A stretch of DNA of 64,000 nucleotides from Trichopria drosophilae (lineage: Eukaryota > Arthropoda > Insecta > Hymenoptera > Diapriidae). This document shows, one piece after another, positions 36,156 to 48,170 of the stretch. The translations under genes were made by a program, and so were the position numbers. Where the stretch lies: the NCBI GenBank assembly GCA_030407085.1, contig CM059582.1, forward strand, positions 140,261,501 through 140,325,500. Direction: 5' to 3'. The notes below the pieces were generated by a model that saw only the letters and a program-made list of their open reading frames with translations, made no database searches and had not been told where the DNA came from. Within the stretch, counting starts at the first letter, position 1, and the number at the start of each line of letters is the position of its first letter.

Positions 36156-39100
36156 ACGGTCAAATTTGCTTCTTTGACCACGTAATATTTCCGCAAAGAG
36201 CATCGAATACCATTCAATTTATCATCGATCGTAACTAATTTATATTTATTATTATCTAATGATTCTCTAATCCGGTAAGGTCCATCTTATAAGTGAAAAA
36301 ATGTGCTCGTTATTCGATAAAGAGCACTTGATAAACGGGGCAATGCAATCAAAATGAATTCACCTACTTTTAACTCTATTTTCGATAGAAACTTTTGGTT
36401 AGTTTTACGTTTTTTACATTTGTCTTTTCAATGTTTTCTGGCGATCACTAGTTTATCAGCATAATTCAAATCATCAACAAAAGGATAATCAATCAGGGAC
36501 TTTATGTGATCTTCAGGTTTAATTTCGAAATGTAGCTCTATAGGACTATATCCAGTTCCGCTATGAATAGAGATATTCAGCAGTAATTCGATTTTTTGGA
36601 TGCCGTGCCCACGCTGTATGACTTTCCGATACATATAACCTAAACATTTTGCCGAGTTCGCGCATAACTGGCTCACTCGGGTTACTTTGCGGATGAGGGA
36701 TTGACGAGTAAATAACATCAATATTTAGTTCTCTCAAACACTTAAACCATTTTGGAGAGACAAACTGATATCCGTGATCCGAAAGTATTGCCCTTGGCTT
36801 TCCGACATTTGGTATATAATCTTTTAAAACTCGATTTAAAGTAGCGGCGGTAGTCGACGTTTTCAGCGCATATAACTTGACGTACTTTGTAAATACATCC
36901 AAAACCACGAATTCATACTGAACTCCACCTATGGATACCATTAAAGGTCCATAATAATCTACGGCTACTACATCTGTTGGTCCCTTCGACTCCACCATCC
37001 TATACGACCCTTGCATAGTATAATTCAAGTGTTTTATTCGTTTCCACATATCACAAACCAAAACAAAATTCCTTACCCAACTATGCATTTTTTTCCACCA
37101 ATAATATCGTCGCAGATACGTGTATGTTTTAAAAAATCCGGAATGTCCTAATGACTCATGTATTGATTTGATAAGTGACTGTACTAAATCTTTCGGTATA
37201 ACTAATTGTATACAGTTCAACATAGGATCAGTACGGAAATGAGTGTCTTTATACATCACATAATTAATGATATCCTTCCTTTCACATCGATCGCGTAATG
37301 CATTCACCTCTTCATCAGATTTTTGCAAGTCAATAATATTCTTTAAACTTTTAACAGCTCGGGATACTTTTCGAACAAATTATACCAAACGGTCGCTTCT
37401 TATCAATTTTTATATCTTGTATAAATAAATTCGAAATTACTGAACCAACCATAAATCCGCTAGAATCACCGTCTGCAAACTTACCATTCGGATGCCTGCT
37501 AAAGAAGTCTGCGATTAGATTTTCCTTTCCTGAGCAGTATTCCACTCTAAATGAAAATTGTTGCAAAACGAGATTCCAACGAATTAAACGAGAAGTATGG
37601 TACGGTATAGTAATTAAAAAAACGAGGGCCTCATGATCCGTCATGATTTTGAATTCTCTACCATACAAATATAATAATAAGTTCGAAGTTTCATAATAGA
37701 ATAAACAATTGCAGGTAGTTCCTTTTCTGTCGACGTATAGTTTATTTCAGCCGTGGATAAGCATCTGCTAACAAGATAAACTATGTGATGCATCTCATCA
37801 TTATCGACTTGATAAAGAAGACCGCATATTCCTAAATCGGAACCCTCAGTTTGCAGTACAAAAGGTTTGTTCGGATCGACACGAACCAACATCTTTGACT
37901 TAGCGAAATTATGTTTGAGATCAGCAAGTGCTCTGGTGTGTTTCGGCGTCCACAACCAGACGTTCTTTGATCTCAGCAAATCCCTGGATGGCTCAATATA
38001 GTTCGCATGTTTCACACTAAACTGCCTATAGTACGAGCAGAAACTTTTGCAAATGTTTAAGGTTTTTAGGTTGTTCGAATTCGCGTATTATTGTTAATCT
38101 ATCTGGATCAGGTTGCACCCCTTTAGTCGAAAGTTCATATCCCAAGAATTTTACCATACTTGTAAAGAATATTGACTTATCCAAACGAAGAGTGAAATCA
38201 ATAACTTGTAAAACTGAGAAAATAGATTCTAAATGTCTCGAATAGTCACAAAAATTTGACGAAGCAAAAATCCAATCATCAATATAGCGAGATAAATAAG
38301 CGTCAAATTTATGACATATAACAAATGACCTTAAAACCTGATTCTTTTAAATTGGTATAGTTTTGTACCAACCAAGAAAGTAGTATAAGGTCGCGAATCA
38401 GGGTGTAATTCGATCTGCCAATAGCCATTTGCGAGATCATTCGTTGACAGATACTGTGAACCATGAAATCGTTGAATGATTTCATTAGTCAGTAGTAGAC
38501 TTTCATTATCTCATTCGATTTGTTCGTTAAGAAATATTGCATCTAAACAAAGGCCCAGTTTACCATCTTTTTTTCACAATCCTCAAGTGATTACAAAACC
38601 CGCTTTTCGATCTTTCGATTATACACGATTCCAACATCTATCGAATTTCTTTATTTACACTGCCTCTTAATAACATAGGAATCGGGTATGATCGTTTTAC
38701 TATAGCATCCAGGTTTTTTAATCGAATACGATGTTTGTAAGTACCTGCAGCATTTCTTTTAAAGGAAAATAATTTGTCATATTTCAACATCATAGCAATA
38801 AACTGATTATGTTCCTCATTCGTTATTAAGGCACACACGACGCAGCAAGATCAGTAATATCATTCACATAGTTTTGATCACCACCATTTCTATATAAATG
38901 AGCTACATTAATCTCACCATCATTTAAATCATCAACCAATGAGTTTTTATTTCTTAGATCATCAACTTCCTCATCAACAATATTACTAAAATTTGAATCT
39001 GTAATCGATCCATTACCATGTGTATAAATAGAATCAAAATAATCGTTGTCATCGGTACCAACATGAACGTCAGCGATGACATCAATATTTATTCCTTTAT

Positions 39101-40020
39101 TAATATCTTCATTAACGCATTTATCGATTTATTTTTATTTATGCAAACATTATTTATATTATTAATTTCATAATGATTGGGATTTAAAATTTCACCCACT
39201 TCAACAATATCATCATGGTCGAGAGAGATTTATCGTTTCACTCGCTTATTCATTTGTATGAACTAAATAGTTTTTACAAGTTTCGTTTTTTGTTTGCATG
39301 TTTTGTGTTACATTGATGTCTTGTTTACGGCGTCGCATGTTTCCAATATGAAAAGACGCATTGTTTACCTAATCAGATTTATATTTACTTATTGAATCAT
39401 AACCAACATTTATATGCTCTCTATTAATATTTTTATCACTAATATTTTGGGAATGATTTGTGACCTTATAAATATCTTTCGTTAGATTCTTTGAATCAAA
39501 ATGTCGCACTATTAATTGAACGATTATCATTTCATCGTTCACAGAAGTTATAATTTTCTCTAATGGCAATTGGTCATATAAAACTGAATTAGCAGAAATT
39601 AAAGTTTGACCAATAACAAAATTTGAATTGCCATAGTCAACAACAGCACGATTTCTCATCAACCAATCATTCCCTATAATCACTGTTGACGTTAAATGCG
39701 GGATTACTAAAAACGTTGAAGTGATAGAGAGAGAGAGAGAGAGTCGATTCTTAAATCATGTGTAATTTGTTGTTTAACCGTAGTGGGTTTCTTTCCTATT
39801 GCTGTTAAAATAATTATTTTCGAAACCGCTAAAATCTTAATTTCGTGATAACGCGACAAATATTGAAACATTTCTTGCAAAATGCCTGTTACTTGACTGC
39901 CTGTGTCAATTAATGCCAGTAAAGGAACCCCATTAAACATACAAATTAATCTATGGGAAATCAGCAATTTTTTTACACATTTGCAATGAAACGGGATTAT
40001 TAACAACAAATTCATTCTGC
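36156..40020 (-). pseudogene. Outer gypsy pol: protease, RT, RNase H, integrase
   Basis: From 40015 the protease shows PLLALIDTGSQVTG (catalytic Asp) and IIGNDWLMRNRAVVDYG; a GA microsatellite at 39726-39743 has expanded inside it and shifts the frame. RT (about 38840-38050) is broken but keeps SRYIDDWIFASS with the YIDD active site and LGYELSTKGVQPDP. RNase H lies at 38015-37351 (FVLQTEGSDLG, where the usual catalytic Asp of TDAS is Gly-Ser context; ITDHEALVFL; ENLIADFFSRHP). Integrase from 37328 has HESLGHSG, but the second zinc Cys is Trp (CDMWKR), then VVAVDYYGPL, ILSDHGYQFVS and PSEPVMREL, so D,D,E are present. After a frameshift the C-terminus carries a GPYRIRE segment (GPY/F-type) and ends near 36156. 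The polyprotein is non-functional. Confidence 0.87.
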
Positions 40021-40284
40021 AAGTCCTCTATATAATGATACAATGACGCTACTCGTCAGTTTAAATTAAATTAAATTATTGTGACCTTGTACACTATTTT
40101 GAGTCGTACATTATAATGGTGGAGGCGGTAAACTAATCTGGTATAAAATTCTGATTGGAAACCGTATTTTGTACTGCCGATGCCACATTTTCCATTGGTC
40201 TGTTACTCATCTTTAACCCAGTATTTTGTCCTCTATAGGAGGGATATGCCACATTCCTTTTACCACTAAATTGATTACCATTCG

Positions 40285-40535
40285 TTAAATGTTTTTATTT
40301 ATCTTTAATTGTCGAACTTGAGCATTTGGCAATCGATTATGCGGATTTGATACTGATTTAGTTTTATAAAAATCATCTGTTCTTTCTTTATTGATAATAT
40401 CAAAATTACAGAGAGCTTGAGTAATTACGTTTTCATCCGCACAATCAATAAATGCTAACGCTTCTCGAATACGTAAAGGCATTTTTTTAATTATATGGTA
40501 ATATAAAGCATATGTGGAAAAGCAGGTTCAATGAA
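40285..40535 (-). pseudogene. Outer gypsy gag fragment
   Basis: An open minus-strand stretch (KMPLRIREALAFIDCADENV, ITQALCNFDIINKERTDDF) is positioned upstream of the protease as gag should be and resembles the C-terminal part of gypsy-type capsid. It stops at TAA 40285. Upstream (40536 on) the sequence is replaced by the inner element's LTR, so the gag start is lost. Between 40020 and 40285 the frame is broken repeatedly. Confidence 0.6.
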
Positions 40536-40757
40536 ACGAGTTCTCGTGCTCTCGTGAGTGCGAGTGCGGGTCGTGAAAAGACCCCGAGTCAGCCGGGCTC
40601 GGGCATTAAATTGTTCGGACGGGCGAACGACTTCGTCGGGCCCCTACCTGGCGCAACGTCCACGAAGACGTTAAAGTCTCCACCTGAGACGGTAGCCGGC
40701 CCCGAGACGACGGCGGTAAAACGCAGAAATAAGCGATACCGGAAAAACGGCATTACA
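40536..40757 (+). repeat. 5' LTR of inner gypsy, 5'-truncated
   Basis: Matches 47387-47622 from ACGAGTTCTCGTGCTCTCGT to GGCATTACA. The upstream three quarters of the LTR, which would include the promoter, is missing. Confidence 0.92.
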
Positions 40758-40760
40758 AAG

Positions 40761-40781
40761 TGGCATCCCGAACTTGGGGCC
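40761..40781 (+). other. Primer binding site of inner gypsy (candidate)
   Basis: TGGCATCCCGAACTTGGGGC starts three bases after the LTR end (TTACA). The TGG start complements the CCA end of a tRNA. The tRNA is not identified. Confidence 0.65.
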
Positions 40782-41899
40782 ATATAAGAGTCGTTGAATT
40801 TAATATTGGCACGGCAACGAGACCTAGGGAAGACGCGCCGCGAAAAACCTAGTCGCGGCCATATTCGGACACGTCGATCCTGCCAAAGCGAGGCGGAAGA
40901 AGAAGGTGCGGCTATTTTGGCAGCCATCTTAGAGTGACGGCTTACGTGACCGGCGCTGCTTGGAGAGACCGTGCGCGCTCGCAACTGCAAATTCATTGTC
41001 ACGTGCGCAATTAATAACGATTCCGATCTTTAAATTTTTTTAAGCGAAATTGTGAGCTCAATTTTGTCGAGTTTTCAGAACTTAGATTTTTTTTTCGAGT
41101 TTTGGAATTTAGAGTTTTTTCAAAAGTTTATTTTTTCCCGAATTTCAATTTTTTTTGAAAATTTGAATTCATCTGTTGCCGAAACTTTGAGTGTTGCGAA
41201 TTTTTGTGTTTTTTTTTTTTGAAAAAAATTAAATTTTTTCGGAATTTCGAGTTTTAAGAAATTATAAATTTTATTTAATTTTGAAAAAAAACAATTTTTT
41301 TTGAGAAATCGAGTTTTTGAAAGTTTGAACGAGAGTTCGAGATAAAGGGAGAACAAAACGAGACACGTCTCTTGTTCAAAGACAGGGACCTGTCTAATAT
41401 AAAATCATAGGCTAAGTGATCACTAGTAATAAGATTATAGGCTAAGTGATCACTAGTAATAAGAAAATTTATATTAGGCTAAGTGAATATAGGTTGTAGT
41501 AAATATTTTAGGTTAAGTATTATATTTTTAGGTTAAGTTAAGAAAAGCCCAGACGAACAAATTGTTTGTCTCTCAGCCCCAAAGTGGTGCGCGATTGAAA
41601 ACGGATCGCGAAATATTTAAGAGTGGAGGGATCGAATAGTAAATCGAGAACGCGATCTGCCAGTGAGACTCCGCGATCGTCCTTTTTTTTGAGCTAGTTC
41701 GCGGACCATTTGCCGAGGTCGTACAGTTAGGGATACTGCTGCAGAATGCGAGTAGAGAATAAACGGATGAGCAAAGCGCAGTGAGAGAAATAAACAGACA
41801 GATTGTCCTGTCAATAAGGTGGTCAGTGACTAATCGTGTGTGAAGTGTGTTTTTCCGTAGGAGTGATACCAGCCGTATCAAAATTAGGGACCGAGCATA
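40782..41899 (+). other. Untranslated leader of inner gypsy
   Basis: About 1.1 kb precedes the gag ATG. It includes a T-rich stretch (41030-41320) and a short repeat: TAGGCTAAGTGATCACTAGT occurs near 41410 and 41440, with shorter TAGGCTAAGTG or AGGTTAAGT copies near 41477, 41511 and 41530. Antisense frames here are shadows. Confidence 0.7.
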
Positions 41900-43640
41900 A
41901 TGGCGACGAGAAGGAGTGAGTGGGACGTTCGGGAGGAAGTGGTCCAAATTGTCGAGGACATTCGCGCGTTATCGTTGCATGAAGTCCGAGAGCAGCTTCG
42001 GAACGAAGGATTAAGCCTGATAGGCTCTGATGAGATCGTCCGTGACCGACTGGTCCGTTTCCAAGCGAAGGAACGATTTCCAAAAGGTCCTTTCGACTGG
42101 GACCAAGAGTTAGACGAGGTCAATGTGACCTGCCAAAGCGATCAGTCCGATATTGTGAACGCCCGAGTTTCAGAGGGACGAACATTCATCGAAGACGACG
42201 AGGGATCGAAGAGAGCAGAAGAGGGGCATAATGTGAATACGAGAGGTCACTGTACGAGCTTCGTGACCGAAACAGCTGTTTCGATGCAAGCGACGTCATG
42301 CATGGGACCGACACCGGTTTGCACCACCTCAGGTTCGGTAATGTCGTCCCAGGCACAAGCGCCATTTCTTTTTCCATTGGAAAGACAAAATAAGAATTCG
42401 GCACATTTCGTATCATGGTCGCCAACGCGAGAGATAGACGACCAACGAACTTCCTGGGGAGCCTGTTCAGGCCTGGATACAGTGATTCGAAGACCGAGGC
42501 AGGACGAATATGAATTCGGCCTAATGCACCGAGAACTGGAAAACCATGGAAAGCGAAACAAGACTGGAGCCGTAACCAAGCCGTTTTTAGGACATGATGG
42601 AGCGTGGGGAGGAAGAGCACGTGAGAACGAGAGGGGTCAAACGCCGTTTTGCGGAGGAAATGGACGATGAGGAAATCTTTGTGAAGATCTATGAGAGATT
42701 CCAGGGCCGAGATGAGAAAATGTCGGACTTTGTCACCGAGATAAGACGGCAATTTAAGAAAATGAGAAAGCCGCCATCCCAGGAAGACCAAGTTAAGCGA
42801 ATGATTCGTAACTTAAGACCGGATTGCCGAAGACACGATGGGGTGACAAGCTGCCGAACGTACGGAGAATTAACAGCGGCTAGCGAGGACTACGAGGATA
42901 CCGTACGATGGGACAGCCGATACCGTAGTCAAGGAATGGCCAAATTCAGAGACCAATGTCCTAAGTCCCGCAGCGCCAAAGTAGCGGCAGGCGAAGTCGA
43001 CAAAGCCTCCTTCAGCGAGACCACGAGTTCAGAAGAGAGTAGAGAGTCCCTAAAAAAGAAGAGAACGAAGAAGAGAAATAATAAGGCGGGGGACGAGGCA
43101 AAGATTGCTGCCGCGTTATATTCAAAAGACGCGAAGGATGAGGACCAATCCTCCTCATCTAGGGCAAGCCCGAAATCAAGCGGGCGCCGGATAGACAAAC
43201 GGGCACGATATGAGTAGAGGCGACGTCGGAATCTACCATCAACGACAGAAGATATACACCGACCCGTTGCACCGTAGCCGACGTGGAGTCATGCGGACCC
43301 TCCGACCTCAGAGCTAAGGAGGGAGGAGCGCCGTATCCTGCCGTGCCGACGAAGGTGTTATACTTGCGGCGGGACGGGCCATTTCGAGCGAGAGTGCCCG
43401 GTTCCCCGGCAATATTACGGGTGCGGCAAAATCGGTACCATCAGGAGAGAATGTGACCGTTGTCGTAATATCGAGAGACAATGGCTGGGAAACGAGCTTC
43501 GCGGGTCAAACCCCAGGTCCTCCGTACCTGGCCCGCAAGCCTCAGATTCCACCTCGAGGACGAGACGACTGGCGATACGCTACGACGAGCCTAGGAAGCA
43601 GTACTAAGGTTTACCTCCGCCAAGTGTCGTATTAGAGACC
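41900..43640 (+). pseudogene. Inner gypsy gag
   Basis: ATG at 41900 opens a 256-residue frame with a SAP-like N-terminal helix pair (LSLHEVREQLRNEGLSL). A frameshift around 42600-42660 moves the frame to 42594-43217, which holds the capsid-like segment EEIFVKIYERFQGRDEKMSD and MIRNLRPDCRRHD, then an acidic/basic linker. A further shift leads to a zinc knuckle near 43411-43462 reading YGCGKIGTIRREC: the expected His after Gly is Thr, so metal binding is impaired. The protein would package element RNA. The capsid segment and knuckle identify Ty3/gypsy gag. Confidence 0.85.
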
Positions 43641-43689
43641 CGAGTTCCAGAAATAAGAAAGAAGACGAAGAAGCAGCCGCCGGAGGAGC

Positions 43690-46489
43690 TAAGCGGTATG
43701 GAAGGTTTTATTTCACCTTCGTCATTAGTGGAGTGCGAGTACGAGGGCTGTGTGACTCTGGAGCTACGAAGTCTTTTGTCGGACCCAAGATTACGGAATT
43801 GTGCAAGGACCGTATTAGGTCATTCACCGGTACAATGAAAAGTGCAACCGGTCATGCCGCAAGCATAGTAGGTAGATTACCGTTGATGATAGAAGTCGGA
43901 GGTAGGACCGAGCAGGTCTTCGTACGAGTCACAAAGGTTCTCGCCTACGATGCGATCCTAGGCATCGACTTTTTAAAGACCTTCGGTATTGTCATAGACT
44001 GCCATAATTCGAGATGGCGTTGTAAAGACGGGGACTGGAGGAGTTCCGAGAGGAGAGAAGAGACCGTCATTCATGCGGAGTGTGCCGGCCTCGCAGAAGT
44101 TACCGAGGCTCAAGAGAAGCAGCTGTCGGATCTATTAGACTAGCTGATACCACCACCTCCTGCGACGTTGGGCACTACGCCGTTGGTCCATCACACGATC
44201 GACGTAGGAGACGCCCGGCCGGTTAAACACCGTTACAGACGAATCTCACCAGCCATGCTAGAAGCAGCCCAGGCGGAGGTCGATTCCATGTTGGCCGAGG
44301 ACATAATCAAACCATCGAGTAGATCTTGGTTAAGCGCTCCGGTCATGATCCGGACACCGAACGGTCGATACCGATTTTGCGTCGACTATAGAGACCTTAA
44401 CGCTATGACCAAAAAGGACGCCTATCCACCGCCTAATTTAGACGGCATCCTGTACAAGATACGCCGAGCAAGGTTCATTAGTAAGTTGGACCTTAGCCAG
44501 GCCTATTTTCAGGTACCATTAGACCCCTCGAGTAGAGAAGTTACGGCCTTTGCAGTGGCCGGAAGAGGACTCTTCCATTTCAAAAGAATGCCCTATGGGC
44601 TGACGAATGCGCCAGGCACTTTTCAAAGGCTGATGGACTCGTTATTCGGACCAGAATTTGAGCCCGTCGTATTTGTTTATCTGGATGACATCATCATCGT
44701 GAACGAGGTCTTCGAGGAACATGTCATCGGGGTACGGAGAGTATTGGAGACGCTCGTTAGAGCCGGTCTACAGGTGAACCGCGATAAGAGTGAGTTCTGT
44801 TGCTCAAGTGCAGTCTACCTGGGATATCGAGTGGACAAGGAAGGATTGCGTCCAGACCCTGAGAAAATAGAGCCGGTATTAGAGTACCCGGCTCCTGAAA
44901 CAGGTTAGACGTTTCTTAGGGATGGTCGGCTGGTACGCCAGATTCATTCCAAATTTGGCCGAGAAGAGACTGCCAATGAGCAAGCTCACGAGAAAGACGC
45001 AAGTTTGGGAGTGGGGCGAAGAACAGGAAGAAGCATTCCAGGAGCTGAAGAAAGCGTTGACTGAGGCCCCGGTATTAGGACGTCCGGATCTCAAGAAGCC
45101 CTTTGTGTTGCAGACAGATGCGAGTGATTACGCTCTTGGCGCCGTCTTAAGCCAAGAGCAGGACGACGGAGAGCATCCGATCGTCTGCCTGAGCCGCACC
45201 CTCACTGCCGCTGAGAAGAATTACGCCACGACGAAAAGGAGTGTCTGGCAGTAGTTTGGGGTGTCAAGAAGCTCAGAGCTTATTTGGAAGGGTATGAGTT
45301 CAAGGTCATTACAGACCACAACAGTCTGCAGTGGCTCCGAAATCTGAGAGACCCCAGTGGTCGCTTGGCCAGGTGGTCACTTGAACTCCAAGGTTGGAAC
45401 TTCACGGTCCAGCATCATAAGGGTGCGTTACATCACGTTCCGGACGCTCTATCAAGACGAGTAGAGGATGAAGTAGGAGCCATGAGGGTAGCAGCCGAAT
45501 CGGATACCTGGTACGATCGCAGACGAGAATTAGTGTTAAAATTCCCGGAGAGGTTTTTGGACTGGAAAGTCAAGAACGAGCGATTGTACCATCATCGTGC
45601 TGACCCATTGTTAGACCCAGTGACCGGAGGAGAAGATCAGTGGAAACTGGTACTTCCGAAGAAGTTGCGCGAGGAAGCGTTAAAGAACGCACACCAAGAG
45701 GCCCACGCCGGACACTATGGAGTGGACAAGACGTATAGTCGTCTGGTGCTGGAATATTACTGGCCGGGGTTGAGATACGACGTCCGCCAATTTGTGGATG
45801 AGTGCGAGGAATGTCAGCGCCAAAAGACGCCCCATGGAGGACCGCCGGGGTTAATGGGAGAACGGGTCGTTGAGAAGCCGTGGACCGTCCTATCCGGAGA
45901 TATAATGGGACCTTTTCCGCGAAGCCGTAGCCAAAATCGCTACGTGTTAGTCTTTACCGACTTATTTACCAGGTGGGTGGAGTTGAAACCACTACGAACG
46001 GCAGATGGCAAGTCCATAGCGAAGGCCTTCGAAGACTTAGTCCTTTTTCGGTGGGAGACTCCCGAGTACTTGTTGACGGACAACGGGAAGGAGTTTCGCA
46101 ACTCGCATATGGATCGAGTATTGCAGGAGTACGGAGTTCGAGCCACGACTACGCTGTCGTACCACCCGCAGGCGAACCCGACTGAACGAACCACCCGGGC
46201 TTTAAAGACCATGATAAGGACGTTTGTTGGTGCAGACCATCGGAACTGGGATCTTCACCTACCCGAATTCAGGAGCGCAATAAATACCGCCGTGCATGCG
46301 AGTACCAAAGTGTCACCGGCGTTTTTAAACTTCGGCCTGCAACCAAGACCGGCGAAGAGCCTGCGAAGACAGCTGGAGGGGGAAGTCCCTATTCTACGTA
46401 TAGACCCCGAAGACTGGCAAGATCGACTGAAGAGACTCAGCGCCCTTCGGGACGCGAAGGCGGCCCCAGACCCTATAAAAGAGAAGTGA
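43690..46489 (+). pseudogene. Inner gypsy pol: protease, RT, RNase H, integrase
   Basis: The protease (43733-44143) has RGLCDSGATKSFVG and AILGIDFLKTFG. An in-frame TAG at 44141-44143 separates it from RT (44168-44908), where NGRYRFCVDYRDLN, KLDLSQAYFQVPLD and the catalytic VYLDDIIIV are intact. A frameshift near 44900 leads to 44922-45254 with RNase H (FVLQTDASDYALGAVLSQ). Another near 45240 leads to 45284-46489 with ITDHNSLQWL, DALSRR and integrase. The integrase zinc finger is complete (HAGHYG...CEECQRQ), as are D (SGDIMGP), D (LLTDNGKEF) and E (NPTERTTRAL). The C-terminus ends early at DPIKEK, suggesting loss of the last integrase region. Only a few lesions separate this from an open polyprotein. 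Confidence 0.92.
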
Positions 46490-46746
46490 TTTTTTGTTAA
46501 GGTCGTCATGCTAGATGGACCGAGAAATGGAGCTATGTGGCCTTATTGGAAGAGGTTCTTTCCCGTTATTGGGTCGAGCCGTAAGAGGCTGCACTCATAA
46601 GACCTTGTGGTATGTCTTGGGAGGCCCCAAGGATTGAAGACGTGGTGGAGATGAAGGAGATGGGCGAGATGTAGGAGGCCACTATGGAGGCCATTTGAGT
46701 TTATCGAAACGGAACAGTAATTAGTTCCGGCCAAGGAGGGGGGTGT
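46490..46746 (+). other. Post-integrase region and polypurine tract of inner gypsy
   Basis: No envelope-like gene is present. The tract AAGGAGGGGGGTGT ends at 46746 immediately before the LTR start TGTAACA, as expected for the plus-strand primer. Confidence 0.8.
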
Positions 46747-47622
46747 TGTAACACGCTGGTTACCGTGCCCTCGATTGTGGCCGCCTAGTCGGTAGTTTGA
46801 GACCGGTAACCTATCGACCACCCGGTCGGCATGTTATCCGACACCCGCCGTCGATAATTGTCGGTTCATGAAGTTTAGGAACGGCCCACAGGAAAGCGCC
46901 GCGACACCGCGAACGACGGTTATCTAGTTAGTATTGTCTGGAGCGCGAGTGCGAGCAGACCTTTTTCGAGAGAGCATCTTCACGCGACGGTTATATTTCC
47001 CCGGAATTGCCAAGTAAATCTGGGGCGACTCGTCGAGGTCAATTGCAAGACCTCCAAAAAGGAACCCTGGGCCTGTCCAGAGACCCACGTTATCCCTGCG
47101 AGAACCAACTGCGCCCTATACGAGCCGGAGACTGAGAGAGAGAGAGCGTGCGAAGAAAAGATATCGCTCCAGAAGCCAAGAATTGTATTTGGTTCCTGGG
47201 CTGAGTCGATGTAAGAAATAATCATTAATTATATCTTTGAATTAATATTGTTTCCCTTTATTGTTCCCTGGATTGCATGCGTCCAAATCCCCAGCGTCGC
47301 CGATAAGACGAGGTGTAGTGCGCGTCAAAGTTCGTGTTCCTCACATTTCAGGCGCGGCAGGAGGCGAGGAATCGTGCCCCTCTGGGACGAGTTCTCGTGC
47401 TCTCGTAAGTGCGAGTGCGGGTCGTGAAAAGACCCCGAGTCAGCCGGGCTCGGGCATTAATTAAATTAAATTAAATTGTTCGGACGGGCGAACGACTTCG
47501 TCGGGCCCCTATCTGGCGCAACGTCCACGAAGACGTTAAAGTCTCCACCTGAGACGGTAGCTGGCCCCGAGACGACGGCGGTAAAACGCAGAAATAAGTA
47601 ATACCGGAAAAACGGCATTACA
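46747..47622 (+). repeat. 3' LTR of inner gypsy (876 bp)
   Basis: Bounded by TGTAACACG and GGCATTACA, which are short inverted termini (TGTAA/TTACA). The last 236 bp match the truncated 5' LTR; they contain a TTAAATTAAATTAAATT expansion (near 47460) that the other copy lacks. Confidence 0.92.
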
Positions 47623-48170
47623 TAGTATATTTTAAAATTCGTTTTGATATTTATTTTACCGAATTAAAGACAAACCATTAAATATGTGAGGAAATAATCA
47701 TACATTAATTACCTGAAAGGAGAAGCCTATTATCTCATTAACACAAAAATATAAAAACTGGAAGGAAAATATCCAGAATCGAAGAATGTTATCATTAAAA
47801 CTTTCGTCCATTTGCTTGTTGATGTCGACCTCTCCAGGGTCAATGTTGCTAAAGGACAATTATTAGATTTAGGCACGTTGATGTCACAAGGCTGATGCCA
47901 ATTTCAATATTTTAATTCTTCAAGACGATTTCGGAGATACCACCTCGTAGCAGGAAAAGACTGCTATTATTGATACTGTAGATAATGAAAGACCGTTGTT
48001 GAATCAGAGATTGACAACAGAAAATTTCAACTCTTTTATCATAACATAATGCGTGTGATTCTACAGCTTTCTCACTCGCTCTCCCAACACCATTTCTCTC
48101 TTTCTAGTTAACGCATTTCTTGCGCATTCGCACAGCCTTGAAAATTCACTAAATGAAGATATTCGCTACA
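47623..48170 (-). repeat. 5' LTR of outer gypsy, internally deleted
   Basis: Aligned with 35053-35956 but shorter because of three internal deletions, and lacking about 16 bp at its inner end where the inner gypsy joins. It ends ATTCGCTACA followed by the ATAC duplication. Confidence 0.87.

Larger units (their letters stand above)
40536..47622 (+). mobile_element. Ty3/gypsy retrotransposon (inner) with truncated 5' LTR
   Basis: The plus strand carries gag, protease, RT, RNase H and integrase between a 3' LTR of 876 bp (46747-47622, TGTAACA to ATTACA) and a 5' LTR reduced to its last 222 bp (40536-40757). In the shared part the LTRs differ by five substitutions and a 14-base TAAAT-type expansion. 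It sits inside the outer minus-strand gypsy. At the right end the LTR joins the outer LTR directly. At the left a deletion removed about 654 bp of this LTR together with outer-element sequence, so no target duplication remains. One stop codon and at least three frameshifts disable the polyprotein. Confidence 0.92.

Noticed and set aside
40589..43198. Long minus-strand frames (for example 42186-42791)
   Set aside because: Antisense to the inner gypsy leader and gag; no motifs of their own.
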